Source of the DNA: Paraburkholderia sediminicola | GTDB taxonomy: Bacteria > Pseudomonadota > Gammaproteobacteria > Burkholderiales > Burkholderiaceae | Direction: 5' to 3' | Length of the DNA: 64,000 bases | NCBI RefSeq assembly: GCF_902859805.1 | Contig: NZ_CADIKC010000001.1 | Location: 1,736,001-1,800,000 of the forward strand | Part shown: positions 27,541-36,288 of the stretch, piece after piece | Numbering within the stretch: position 1 is the first letter of the stretch | Layout: each line of letters begins with the position of its first letter | Made by a program: the position numbers and the translations under genes | The notes under the pieces: generated by a model | Database searches by the model: none | The model's input: the letters and a program-made list of their open reading frames with translations, nothing else | Told to the model about the DNA's origin: nothing

Positions 27541-29412
27541 GTGATTCCACCGTCATTCCTGCAGGACCTGCTCAACCGCGTCGATATCGTCGACGTGGTC
27601 GGCCGGTACGTGCAGTTGAAAAAGGGCGGCGCGAACTTCATGGGGCTGTGCCCGTTTCACAACGAGAAGAGCCCTTCGTTTACGGTTAGTCCGACTAAGC
27701 AGTTTTATCACTGCTTCGGCTGCGGCGCGCACGGTACGGCCATCGGTTTCCTGATGGAGCACGTCGGTTCCACGTTTCCCGAGGCGGTCAACGAACTCGC
27801 GCAATCGGTCGGGTTGACCGTGCCGAACGAGCCTTCGCCGGGCTATGGCGGCGGTGGCGGCTCCGGCGGGTATTCGCCGGGTGCGTCCAAGGCAGTGACC
27901 ACCGCGCTATCCGATGTCATGCAGACTGCTTGCGACTTTTACCGCAAGCAACTGCGCGGCGCGCCGGTCGCGATCCAGTATCTGAAGAAACGCGGCCTGA
28001 CCGGCGAGATCGCCGCCCGTTTCGGCCTCGGCTATGCACCGGACGGCTGGCAGAACCTCGAGCCGGCTTTCCCCAACTATCGGGACGATTCGCTTGTCGA
28101 ATCGGGTCTTGTGATCGTCAGCGAAAAGTCGGATGCGCAAGGTCAAAACCGCCGCTACGACCGCTTCCGCGAGCGGATCATGTTCCCGATCCGCAATGTG
28201 AAAGGGCAGGTGATCGGCTTCGGCGGGCGCGTGCTGGACAGCGGCGAGCCGAAGTATTTGAATTCGCCGGAAACGCCTCTATTTAACAAAGGCAGCGAGC
28301 TTTACGGGCTGTTTGAGGCCCGTTTGGCGATTCGCGAACAGCATTACGTGCTGGTGGTCGAAGGCTACATGGACGTGGTCGCGCTGGCCCAATTGGGGTT
28401 CCAGAACGCGGTGGCCACGCTCGGCACGGCCTGCACGCCGATTCATGTGCAGAAACTGATGCGCCAGACCGATACGGTCATCTTCAGCTTCGACGGCGAT
28501 TCGGCGGGGCGCCGCGCCGCGCGCCGGGCGCTGGATGCCTGCCTGCCCCATGCGGCGGACAACCGGACCATCCGGTTCCTGTTTTTGCCGTCCGAGCACG
28601 ATCCGGACAGCTACGTGCGCGAATTCGGCACAGAAGCGTTCGCCGAGCAGGTCGAGCGCGCCATGCCGCTATCGCAGTTCATGCTGAACGAGGTGCTGAC
28701 CGGCAAAGAGCTGGACCAGCCGGAAGGCCGGGCCCGCGCGCTGTTCGACGCGAAGCCGCTGTTGCAGCAATTGCCGGCCAATGCGCTGCGCGCGCAGATC
28801 ATGCATATGTTTGCCGACCGGCTCGACGTGCCGTTCGAAGAAGTCGCCGCTTTATGCGAAGTCGACGCCCGGATTGCGGCGGCCGCCCGATCGGCGCCAG
28901 CGCGCAAGGACCGGCGCAGTGTGACCGGGATCGAAGAAAAAACGCTGCGCAATCTGGTGATGTATCCGCGGACGGTGGCGGTGCTCGACGAGGAAGCCGA
29001 ACAGGCGCTTCTAAGCGTCACGCGGCACGGCGAACTGTTCGAAGAAGTGACGACGCATGCGCGTGCGCTGGGCGATTCGGCGGAGTTTCAGTTGCTGTCC
29101 GACCTATTGCGAAACGGCGCAAATGCCCCAACTTTCGAGGAAATCTTTCGCAAAATTCTAGACTATGATGAAAACGTCCGGGATTTGCTGCTGAAGGACC
29201 CGGAGGATGCGACCGTCATCGAGGAACGGCGCGAGCAGGAACGGATCGTCGGAGAGGAGTTGAAAGCGGCGATTCTGAAGATGCGATATGACGCTTACTG
29301 CGATCGCCTCGAGCAGCTTTCGCGGCAATCCCGGCACACGCCGGAGGAGTTTGCGGAGCTGACGGGCCTGAATCAGAAGCGGGCTGAGATGAAGCGCCAG
29401 CTCGGGCTGTAA
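27541..29412 (+). CDS. dnaG: DNA primase
   Basis: Synthesises RNA primers at the replication fork. The N-terminal zinc-binding domain has GLCPFHNEKSPSFTVS and FYHCFGCGAHGTAIGFLMEH (residues 38-75; Cys, His, Cys, Cys ligands). A glycine-rich linker GYGGGGGSGGYSPG at about 101 replaces the usual spacer. The TOPRIM catalytic core holds VLVVEGYMDVVALAQLGFQN near residue 270 and FSFDGDSAGRRAARRALDA near residue 318. The C-terminal DnaB-binding region follows from about 480. The start codon is GTG and I see no strong ribosome binding site. Length is 623 residues. Confidence 0.97.
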   Translation: MIPPSFLQDLLNRVDIVDVVGRYVQLKKGGANFMGLCPFHNEKSPSFTVSPTKQFYHCFGCGAHGTAIGFLMEHVGSTFPEAVNELAQSVGLTVPNEPSPGYGGGGGSGGYSPGASKAVTTALSDVMQTACDFYRKQLRGAPVAIQYLKKRGLTGEIAARFGLGYAPDGWQNLEPAFPNYRDDSLVESGLVIVSEKSDAQGQNRRYDRFRERIMFPIRNVKGQVIGFGGRVLDSGEPKYLNSPETPLFNKGSELYGLFEARLAIREQHYVLVVEGYMDVVALAQLGFQNAVATLGTACTPIHVQKLMRQTDTVIFSFDGDSAGRRAARRALDACLPHAADNRTIRFLFLPSEHDPDSYVREFGTEAFAEQVERAMPLSQFMLNEVLTGKELDQPEGRARALFDAKPLLQQLPANALRAQIMHMFADRLDVPFEEVAALCEVDARIAAAARSAPARKDRRSVTGIEEKTLRNLVMYPRTVAVLDEEAEQALLSVTRHGELFEEVTTHARALGDSAEFQLLSDLLRNGANAPTFEEIFRKILDYDENVRDLLLKDPEDATVIEERREQERIVGEELKAAILKMRYDAYCDRLEQLSRQSRHTPEEFAELTGLNQKRAEMKRQLGL

Positions 29413-29433
29413 GCGGGATGGCAGAAAGCTGAG

Positions 29434-29442
29434 TGCTATAAT
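29434..29442 (+). promoter_or_regulatory. Extended -10 promoter before rpoD
   Basis: TGCTATAAT (29434-29442) is a perfect extended -10 element 63 bases before the rpoD start, in the short dnaG-rpoD gap. It would give rpoD a promoter independent of rpsU-dnaG. Confidence 0.65.
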
Positions 29443-29505
29443 AAAAGGTTTCTAGCGGTTTGTTTTTTCAATGGTTTTCCTAGCAAAGGCGAAAAGGCGA
29501 TTGCG

Positions 29506-31896
29506 ATGGCAAAGACACCAGGCGGAAAAAAAGCAACGGGCACAGGTTCGAACGAGCCGACCAGAAAGGTCACCGAGGCCAAGTTAGCTTCTTCCCCCAG
29601 AAAAACGTCTGCCGCGAGCGTCACACCTGCTGCCGGGAAGAAACCCTCGACCACCGCTGCTGCGCGAGCGGAGCCGGTCAGGGCGGCGAAAGCTGTACCA
29701 CCACCGGCCGCAAAACGGCCGGGTGTCAGAAGCGCAAGGGAAGCGCCTGCCGCGCAGGACGATGCGGTAGAGCGTGAGACTCCAGTATCCACGGTTCAAC
29801 CGGCTGTTGTCCAACAGCCGCGAGTCGAGACTACAGCCGGTACGACGAACTCCATGACGAAAAAGCTTAACGAAACACCCGTCGATGACGATGCAACCCA
29901 AAGCGAAGAAACCCCTGCGGCCGTTCCCGGCAAGGTGGAAAAGGTCAAGGCTCGCGATCGTCGTGCAAAGGAAAAAGCGCTGCTGAAGGACGCGTTCGCG
30001 TCGTCGCAGCCTGGCACCGTCGAGGAACTCGAAGAGCGCCGCGCCAAACTGCGCGCGTTGATCAAGCTCGGCAAGGAGCGCGGCTTCCTCACGTACGCGG
30101 AAATCAACGACCACCTCCCGGACAACTTCACCGAGACCGAGGCGATCGAAGGCATCATCAGCACGTTCAACGACATGGGCGTAGCGGTGTACGAGCAGGC
30201 GCCGGATGCTGAAACGCTGCTGCTGAACGACAACGCACCCGCTGCTTCGTCAGACGACGAAGTGGAAGAGGAAGCGGAAGTCGCGCTCTCCACCGTCGAC
30301 TCCGAATTCGGCCGCACCACCGACCCGGTCCGCATGTACATGCGTGAAATGGGTACGGTCGAGCTGCTTACGCGCGAAGGCGAAATCGAAATCGCGAAGC
30401 GGATCGAAGACGGCCTCAAGCACATGGTGATGGCGATCTCCGCGTGCCCGACCACGATCGCCGACATTCTGGCAATGGCCGAGCGCGTCGCGAACGAGGA
30501 AATCCGCATCGACGAACTGGTCGACGGCCTGATCGACGCCAACGCGGAAGATGCGGACGGCTTCTCGGCGCAGGAAGCGGAAGCGATCGAAAGCGAAGAC
30601 GAGGAAGTCGAGGAAGAGGAATCGGACGACGAGGAAGAAGACGACGGCGCGGCGCAAGCCACGGCCAACGCCGCGCAGATGGAAGCGCTCAAGCGTGCGT
30701 CCCTCGAGAAATTCGCCATGATCAGCGAATGGTTCGACAAGATGCGTCGCGCGTTCGAGAAGGAAGGCTACAAGTCGAAGTCGTATCTGAAGGCGCAGGA
30801 AACGATCCAGAACGAACTGATGACGATCCGCTTTACCGCGCGCACCGTCGAGCGCCTGTGCGACACGTTGCGTGCGCAAGTGGACGAAGTACGTCAGGTC
30901 GAGCGTCAGATTCTGCATACGGTGGTCGACAAGTGCGGCATGCCGCGTGCGGAATTCATCGCGCGTTTCCCGGGCAGCGAAACGGATCTCGAGTGGGCCG
31001 ACAAGATCGTCGGTGAAGGTCACGCGTATAGCGCAATCCTGACGCGTAATATTCCGGCCATTCAGGAACAGCAGCAACGCCTGCTCGATTTGCAGGCGCG
31101 TGTTGTGTTGCCGCTGAAGGACCTGAAGGAAACCAACCGTCAGATGGCGGCCGGCGAACTGAAGGCGCGTCAGGCAAAGCGCGAAATGACCGAGGCGAAC
31201 TTGCGTCTCGTGATCTCGATCGCGAAGAAGTACACGAACCGTGGTCTGCAGTTCCTCGACCTGATTCAGGAAGGCAACATTGGCCTGATGAAGGCGGTGG
31301 ACAAGTTCGAATATCGTCGTGGCTACAAGTTCTCCACGTATGCAACGTGGTGGATCCGTCAGGCCATTACGCGTTCGATCGCTGACCAGGCGCGTACGAT
31401 CCGGATTCCGGTTCACATGATCGAAACGATCAACAAGATGAACCGCATCTCGCGTCAGATCTTGCAGGAAACCGGTCTCGAGCCGGATCCGGCAACGCTG
31501 GCCGAGAAGATGGAAATGCCGGAAGACAAGATCCGCAAGATCATGAAGATCGCGAAGGAGCCGATCTCGATGGAAACGCCGATCGGTGACGACGACGATT
31601 CGCATCTGGGCGACTTTATCGAAGATACGAATACGGTCGCGCCGGCCGACGCCGCACTGCATGCCAGCATGCGCGACGTCGTGAAGGACGTGCTCGACTC
31701 GCTGACGCCGCGCGAAGCGAAGGTGCTGCGCATGCGTTTCGGTATCGAGATGAGCACCGATCACACGCTCGAGGAAGTCGGCAAGCAGTTCGACGTGACG
31801 CGTGAACGGATCCGTCAGATCGAGGCGAAGGCGCTGCGCAAGCTGCGTCATCCGAGCCGTTCTGACAAGCTGAAGTCGTTCCTTGAAGGGAATTGA
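29506..31896 (+). CDS. rpoD: Primary sigma factor RpoD (sigma-70)
   Basis: The housekeeping sigma factor of 796 residues. A low-complexity Lys/Ala/Pro/Thr-rich N-terminal extension covers about residues 1-160, then region 1.1 ([20 protein letters not shown]). Region 1.2 begins [20 protein letters not shown] near residue 271. A very acidic stretch (residues about 364-380, [17 protein letters not shown]) interrupts the non-conserved region. Regions 2.1-2.4 include [20 protein letters not shown], then [20 protein letters not shown], and region 4.2 has [20 protein letters not shown]. The extension makes it much longer than the 613-residue E. coli protein. Confidence 0.97.
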   Translation: MAKTPGGKKATGTGSNEPTRKVTEAKLASSPRKTSAASVTPAAGKKPSTTAAARAEPVRAAKAVPPPAAKRPGVRSAREAPAAQDDAVERETPVSTVQPAVVQQPRVETTAGTTNSMTKKLNETPVDDDATQSEETPAAVPGKVEKVKARDRRAKEKALLKDAFASSQPGTVEELEERRAKLRALIKLGKERGFLTYAEINDHLPDNFTETEAIEGIISTFNDMGVAVYEQAPDAETLLLNDNAPAASSDDEVEEEAEVALSTVDSEFGRTTDPVRMYMREMGTVELLTREGEIEIAKRIEDGLKHMVMAISACPTTIADILAMAERVANEEIRIDELVDGLIDANAEDADGFSAQEAEAIESEDEEVEEEESDDEEEDDGAAQATANAAQMEALKRASLEKFAMISEWFDKMRRAFEKEGYKSKSYLKAQETIQNELMTIRFTARTVERLCDTLRAQVDEVRQVERQILHTVVDKCGMPRAEFIARFPGSETDLEWADKIVGEGHAYSAILTRNIPAIQEQQQRLLDLQARVVLPLKDLKETNRQMAAGELKARQAKREMTEANLRLVISIAKKYTNRGLQFLDLIQEGNIGLMKAVDKFEYRRGYKFSTYATWWIRQAITRSIADQARTIRIPVHMIETINKMNRISRQILQETGLEPDPATLAEKMEMPEDKIRKIMKIAKEPISMETPIGDDDDSHLGDFIEDTNTVAPADAALHASMRDVVKDVLDSLTPREAKVLRMRFGIEMSTDHTLEEVGKQFDVTRERIRQIEAKALRKLRHPSRSDKLKSFLEGN

Positions 31897-31934
31897 TCGA
31901 AGCAGGCGGTCGCGAGAAATAACGTAGTAGTTTG

Positions 31935-31990
31935 AAGGGGCCTTTTCCGGCTGTTTCGCTTAGGCGAAGCGGTTGCGAAGGTCCCTTTTT
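31935..31990 (+). terminator. Terminator of rpoD
   Basis: AAGGGGCCTT (31935-31944) pairs with AAGGTCCCTT (31978-31987), one G-U pair, enclosing an inner hairpin TTCGC-TTAG-GCGAA. A run of T follows to 31990. Confidence 0.85.
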
Positions 31991-32050
31991 CGTGTAGTAT
32001 GTCGGCCAATCAACGAATTGGCCCGGCCTTCATGACCGGGTCTTTTTCTT

Positions 32051-32138
32051 GGGCCGGACGCCGTGCTGGTTGCAGGCAGCGGACTCATAATCCGCCTCCG
32101 AAAGGACACCGTCGGTTCGACTCCGACCCGGCCCACCA
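32051..32138 (+). tRNA. tRNA with anticodon CAT, long variable arm (probably tRNA-Ile2)
   Basis: A cloverleaf can be drawn by eye: acceptor stem GGGCCGG/CCGGCCC (32051-32057 with 32128-32134), three-pair D stem GCC/GGC, anticodon stem GCGGA/TCCGC with loop CTCATAA (32084-32090), T stem GTCGG/CCGAC, and encoded ACCA at the end. The anticodon is CAT (32086-32088). The loop CTCATAA is that of tRNA-Ile2, whose C34 is changed to lysidine to read AUA; elongator methionine is the alternative. The variable region is 15 bases (32096-32110) with a small TCC/GGA hairpin, giving 88 bases in total. Positions 8 and 14 read A and T instead of T and A. Confidence 0.85.
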
Positions 32139-32149
32139 TAGATGTAAAG

Positions 32150-32178
32150 AAGGGTTCCGAGTTTTCGGAACCCTTTTT
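32150..32178 (+). terminator. Terminator of the tRNA transcript
   Basis: AAGGGTTCCGA (32150-32160), loop GTTT, TCGGAACCCTT (32165-32175), then TTTG. An 11-base-pair stem 12 bases after the tRNA CCA end. Confidence 0.93.
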
Positions 32179-32446
32179 GTTTTATGGTGAGAATCCAATA
32201 TCAGATGCGGCAATATGCCGCTGATTAAGCGTTGCATGTTCCCGCGGCAATATCCCGCTTCACTTCGAGAAGAGATCGGCGAACTTGATGCAAGCGTGCG
32301 CCGACTCTTAACGCCTAACCGGCTTCACGGCAGGCGATATGGAGGGCCGGCAACCGGTGACCGGGCAGTAAGGGAAACTCCGTGTAAAAAAAGTGCACGG
32401 CTGTGCCGTTAAATGAATACGGAAGGCTGTTCGATGTATGCCGTCC

Positions 32447-32520
32447 GCTTTCAGCACGGGTTCTTGTCACGCGGCGGTCGGCGCCGCAGCTCACCTCCGG
32501 GCAACGCCCGTGCTGAAGGC
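32447..32520 (+). other. Long imperfect hairpin, possible structured RNA
   Basis: GCTTTCAGCACGGG (32447-32460) pairs with CCCGTGCTGAAGGC (32507-32520) over 14 positions with one G-U pair. The 46-base loop contains an inner stem (GCGGCG with CGCCGC, about 32471-32486). A stem this long with an internal helix is unlikely by chance. It lacks a U-run, so it is not a simple terminator. The strand is not determined by the structure; plus is assumed because the porin is downstream. Confidence 0.5.
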
Positions 32521-32930
32521 TTCACTTCGCCTGACTCCACTTCATCAAGCCGGGTGACAATTCACAGCCCGCGTTAATCACAGCTAATGCAGATATTCGT
32601 TTCTCGGAATAGTCGAGAGTTAAATAGACGACTGCATTAATTCAATTAAGTTCCCGCTTTTCCGAAATAAATTTACTCCGCGTCGAATTAGGCCTGCCGC
32701 AATTGCCTGATTTCCAGGCAATCAGATGTCTCTCATTTTTCAAACGTTCCGACCCGATTACGTCACGCATATTAAATGCTGTTGCATTCACACAACTTTA
32801 ATATTGAGATGTTGCGGATAACTTTTGTCCGGAGCGGGCGTACGTTCATCCACATTTTGCGATAAACGTATGAAAGATAAAGACTTAATGCCTATCTCGG
32901 TCTGATTGTTGCGGATTCTGAAAAATCCTG

Positions 32931-32958
32931 TTGCGTAAATTGCGGGCGTTGCTACTAG
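32931..32958 (+). promoter_or_regulatory. Probable promoter of the major porin
   Basis: TTGCGT (32931-32936) is followed after 16 bases by TACTAG (32953-32958), which is preceded by TG-C, forming the extended -10 TGCTACTAG. It predicts an untranslated leader of about 140 bases. Confidence 0.5.
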
Positions 32959-33102
32959 GGTCTCCACCTACACTCACGCTTCGTTTCAAGGGTGCCCAGC
33001 TGATCCGGAACGGTTCGGCGAACAGGGCGGCAGCGAATGATGCATGCGCTGCTGAGGCAGGTCCCGCTCCCCGCGTAAATTTATCGAACTGGAGTCCCAC
33101 GC

Positions 33103-34236
33103 ATGAAAAAGAGTCTCATCGTCGTTGCGGTTGCCGCATCGTTTGCTTCCGTCGCTCACGCACAAAGCAGCGTGACCCTGTATGGTCTGCTGGACGCAGG
33201 TCTGACGTACACCAGCAACGTCAACCACAACGCCAAGTACTCGGCAGGCAGCGGCGGCATCAACCAGAGCATGTTCGGTCTGCGTGGTTCGGAAGATCTG
33301 GGCGGCGGTCTGAAGGCAATCTTCACGTTGGAAAGCGGCTTCAACATCAACAACGGCAAGTTCGCTAACAACAACGGCATGTTCAACCGTCAAGCGTTTG
33401 TCGGTCTGTCGAGCGCGCAATTCGGTACGGTCACGCTGGGTCGTCAATACGACGCAGCACAAGACTACCTGGCACCGCTGACCGCAACGGGCAGCTGGGG
33501 CGGTACGTACTTCGCTCACCCGTTCAACAACGACAACCTGAGCACGAACGGCGGTTACGCAGTCAACAACTCGATCAAGTACTCGAGCGCTAACTACGCA
33601 GGCTTCACGTTCGGCGGCACGTACGGCTTCTCGAACCAGGCTGGCGCATTCGCAAACAACCGCGAATACAGCGTTGGTGCTGCATACCAGTGGCAAGGCC
33701 TGCACCTGGGTGCTGCTTACGCACAGCAGAACAACCCGGGCGCAGCTAACGGCGGCGCTTCGGACGGTTCGTACGTCAACGCACTGGCAGGCAACGTCGG
33801 CAGCTTCCGTCAACGTGAATTCGGCGTTGCTGGTTCGTACGCATTCGGCCCGGCTACCCTGGGTCTGGCATGGACGCAATCGCGTTCGGACAACTTCGTC
33901 GGTGGTGCACAGTCGCTGCGCGCTAACAACTACGAAGTCAACGGCAAGTACAACGTGACCCCGGCTCTGGGCCTGGGCGTTGCTTACACGTTCACGGACG
34001 GCAAGGGCTACGGCGTTGCTGCAAACGGTGGTTCGGAGTCGGTTCGCTACCACCAGATCGGCGTGCAAGCTGACTACTCGCTGTCGCGTCGTACGGACGT
34101 CTACGCTCAAGCCGTGTACCAGCACGCAATGGGCGACGGCGGTGTAGCTTCGATCTACAGCGGCGACAACACGCAACTGCCGTCGTCGTCGAAGAACCAG
34201 ACGGCTGCTACGGTCGGTCTGCGTCACCGCTTCTAA
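33103..34236 (+). CDS. Gram-negative porin (OmpC/OpcP type)
   Basis: An outer-membrane trimeric general porin of 377 residues. A signal peptide (MKKSLIVVAVAASFASVAHA) precedes the mature start QSSVTLYGLLDAGLTYTSN, the standard start of Burkholderia porins. The motif MFGLRGSEDLGGGLKAIFTL and the terminal GLRHRF with C-terminal phenylalanine, needed for outer-membrane insertion, are both present. Codon use is strongly biased (AAC, GGC, CGT), as expected of a very highly expressed gene. Its long upstream region and strong terminator agree with that. GGAG lies 9 bases before the ATG. Confidence 0.95.
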   Translation: MKKSLIVVAVAASFASVAHAQSSVTLYGLLDAGLTYTSNVNHNAKYSAGSGGINQSMFGLRGSEDLGGGLKAIFTLESGFNINNGKFANNNGMFNRQAFVGLSSAQFGTVTLGRQYDAAQDYLAPLTATGSWGGTYFAHPFNNDNLSTNGGYAVNNSIKYSSANYAGFTFGGTYGFSNQAGAFANNREYSVGAAYQWQGLHLGAAYAQQNNPGAANGGASDGSYVNALAGNVGSFRQREFGVAGSYAFGPATLGLAWTQSRSDNFVGGAQSLRANNYEVNGKYNVTPALGLGVAYTFTDGKGYGVAANGGSESVRYHQIGVQADYSLSRRTDVYAQAVYQHAMGDGGVASIYSGDNTQLPSSSKNQTAATVGLRHRF

Positions 34237-34265
34237 GCTTCAGCAGAAGAAGCTAGTTGTTGCAG

Positions 34266-34294
34266 AAAAGGTGCCGTTCGCGGCACCTTTTTTT
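34266..34294 (+). terminator. Terminator of the major porin gene
   Basis: AAAAGGTGCCG (34266-34276), loop TTCG, CGGCACCTTTT (34281-34291), then TTT. An 11-base-pair stem just after the stop; the A-tract may let it serve the convergent porin too. Confidence 0.94.
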
Positions 34295-34385
34295 ATGGGC
34301 ACGCCACTTTGGTGGTCGGCACCCGGCGTGAATGCCGGATGCCTTGCTGCGCCTCGCTGGATCTTGCCGCGCCGTGCTGCGGTGC

Positions 34386-35525
34386 TTAGAAAATCGTACG
34401 CAGACCGAGTGCAACGCCGGTCTGATTGTTCTTGCCCGGCAATTCGACCGAGGCTGCTCCCGACACCTTGTCAAAATCGACCGTACCGTACACCTCGGTG
34501 CGCTTCGACAACGCATACTCGGCCAGCGCCACGAACGTATAGCGATTGCCGCTACCCAGCTGACCGTTGCCGATCGCCGCATTGGACATGTGGTCGTAAT
34601 ACGCAGCGCCAGTCAGCATGAGCGTGCGTGTGGCCTGCCACGTTACGCCGGCAAATGGGCCGTTGTCGACACGACCCGAACCCTTCAGGATATCGACGCC
34701 CGGTACGAGCGTTTGCTGCGCCAGAGCGCTATCCACAAAGCCAGTGTCGTCCTTCGAATGCAGATAGCCGACGTACACCTTCGCCGAGCTGAACGCATAG
34801 ACCGCGTTCGCGTTGAAGATGGTCTGCTTGTGATTGCTGTTGTCGCTGTTCTGTTGCATGCCCGCCGCGACGCTGAGCGGCCCGGCCACGTACGACAGCG
34901 TGAAGCCGTACATATTGCCGGCGCCGAGATGCCCCGGCACCTGTCCCGAGAACCCGCCGACGCCCGTCGATTCCGAGTTGGTTCCGAACGAGTACATCGC
35001 AGCCATGGTCAGGCCTTTGTACGTGCCCGTGTACTTAACGGCGTTGTCCGCGTAAAGTCCGGCGCCGAGCGCGCCCGGCAGCCACGAATTCTCCGCGTAG
35101 TTGCCGACCGTGAGCGGATCGTAGGTGTCGCCCAACAGATCGAACAATGGCGTCTTCTGACGGCCAAACGTCACCGTGCCGTACTGGCTGCTCAGGCCGA
35201 CATAGGCGTTGCGATTGAAGAGCCGCTGGCTGTCCGAGGCCGAACCGTCCTGCAGGTTGATACCGCTTTCCAGATCGAAGATCGCCTTCAGACCGCCGCC
35301 CAGATCTTCCGAGCCACGCAGGCCCCAGCGGCTGTTGGTGATCGCGCCGTTGGTCATATAGAGGCGCCCGTCGTTCTTCGCATTGGAGTTCGTCAGATAG
35401 CGCACGCTCACGTCGGCGACGCCATACAGCGTGATCGAACTCTGCGCCGAGGCCTGCTCGGATGTCATGGCGAGAGCTGCACCGCCCACGAGTGCGGCGG
35501 TCTTGAGGAGTCTTATTTGTCTCAC
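34386..35525 (-). CDS. Second porin, convergent
   Basis: A 379-residue outer-membrane porin of the same family. The signal peptide is longer (about 28 residues, MRQIRLLKTAALVGGAALAM then TSEQASA). The mature start QSSITLYGVADVSVRYLTNS, the loop NSRWGLRGSEDLGGGLKAIF and the C-terminal VALGLRTIF with terminal Phe are all standard. It shares the family core with the upstream porin but differs widely elsewhere. Its codon use is less biased than that of its neighbour, which suggests a lower or conditional level. The two genes face each other. Confidence 0.93.
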   Translation of the reverse strand: MRQIRLLKTAALVGGAALAMTSEQASAQSSITLYGVADVSVRYLTNSNAKNDGRLYMTNGAITNSRWGLRGSEDLGGGLKAIFDLESGINLQDGSASDSQRLFNRNAYVGLSSQYGTVTFGRQKTPLFDLLGDTYDPLTVGNYAENSWLPGALGAGLYADNAVKYTGTYKGLTMAAMYSFGTNSESTGVGGFSGQVPGHLGAGNMYGFTLSYVAGPLSVAAGMQQNSDNSNHKQTIFNANAVYAFSSAKVYVGYLHSKDDTGFVDSALAQQTLVPGVDILKGSGRVDNGPFAGVTWQATRTLMLTGAAYYDHMSNAAIGNGQLGSGNRYTFVALAEYALSKRTEVYGTVDFDKVSGAASVELPGKNNQTGVALGLRTIF

Positions 35526-35798
35526 TGGAATTCCTGTGTGTGGTTATGGATTTTTAATTCAAGGCGCAGGGCGCGCGGACTTGCTACGCGCCGGGCGCGC
35601 CGATGATAGACCACCACCTCCACCGCGCCATTAATCCATCGGCGCAATAACGTATTGCGATTTCTAACAATTATGCACACGACTCTGACAATAGTTGACT
35701 TTCGCGGCAGCGCGCTTGGGGTAGTCTGAAACGATTGAGTTATAGACATTTTTCGCGGCGACGCTAGCACGTGTGCTGCAGGTGCGCGTTCTTACTGC

Positions 35799-36152
35799 AT
35801 GGATACTCCCGCTTCAAACCCGCTGGCTTGTTCGCCGGCCATTCAGGATCTCACCGACGAGCAATGGCATCTCATCGTGCCGCTCCTGCCTGAAATGAAG
35901 GACCACGGACCTCGGCGTGGCCGTCCCAGCATCGACATCCGTTGTGTGGTGAACAGCGTGCTGTGGGTGCTGCACACGGGCAAGCCATGGCACGCCATGC
36001 CCGACCGCTATGCGCCTTATCAGACTGCGCATCGCTATTATTTGCGCTGGAAGAATTCAGGGGTGCTGGCCAATATCGCCTTTGCGCTGTTCGATACCGA
36101 CGCCATGCTGACGCGGCCAGTCACTCGCAGGGGCTACCCGCGCACGGCATAG
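35799..36152 (+). CDS. Orphan N-terminal IS5-type transposase domain (DUF4096)
   Basis: A 117-residue protein matching only the N-terminal DUF4096 region of IS5-family transposases: LTDEQWHLIVPLLPEMKDHG, then GRPSIDIRCVVNSVLWVLHT and KPWHAMPDRYAPYQTAHRYY. The DDE catalytic domain is missing, and the following 140 bases contain no trace of it. I see no terminal inverted repeats or target duplication. The frame is intact and closes 32 bases before a clean terminator, so it may be a retained DNA-binding protein rather than recent debris. Confidence 0.75.
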   Translation: MDTPASNPLACSPAIQDLTDEQWHLIVPLLPEMKDHGPRRGRPSIDIRCVVNSVLWVLHTGKPWHAMPDRYAPYQTAHRYYLRWKNSGVLANIAFALFDTDAMLTRPVTRRGYPRTA

Positions 36153-36184
36153 CAGGCTTAAGAGCGCTGCGGCATAACAAGCAG

Positions 36185-36219
36185 AAAGGCCGTCATCCGG
36201 TAACCGGATGACGGCCTTT
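36185..36219. terminator. Bidirectional terminator
   Basis: A 16-base-pair stem (36185-36200 with 36204-36219), loop TAA, with A3 and T4 at the ends. It separates the DUF4096 gene from the convergent chemotaxis receptor gene. Confidence 0.93.
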
Positions 36220-36288
36220 TCAATCGCATACTTTGGTCATGCTGCATGAAGGTGTTGCTTGAGAGTGCTGCATCAAGGCATCACTCAA

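Larger units (their letters stand above)
32190..33102. other. Long gene-free region between the tRNA gene and the porin gene
   Basis: About 900 bases without any credible gene. From the left: two near copies of GCGGCAATATGCCGC / GCGGCAATATCCCGC (about 32207 and 32244); a G/C-rich segment with several short dyads around 32341-32385; the long hairpin at 32447-32520; then a clearly AT-richer tract (about 32575-32930) that includes the 8-base-pair hairpin ATTGCCTG-ATTTC-CAGGCAAT (32702-32722). The porin promoter lies at 32931-32958. No copy of the tRNA 3' end is visible, so there is no sign of an integrated element. Confidence 0.6.

Noticed and set aside
32051..33102. An integrated element using the tRNA 3' end as attachment site.
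   Set aside because: No duplicate of the tRNA 3' end, no integrase and no mobility genes follow; the next gene is a core porin.
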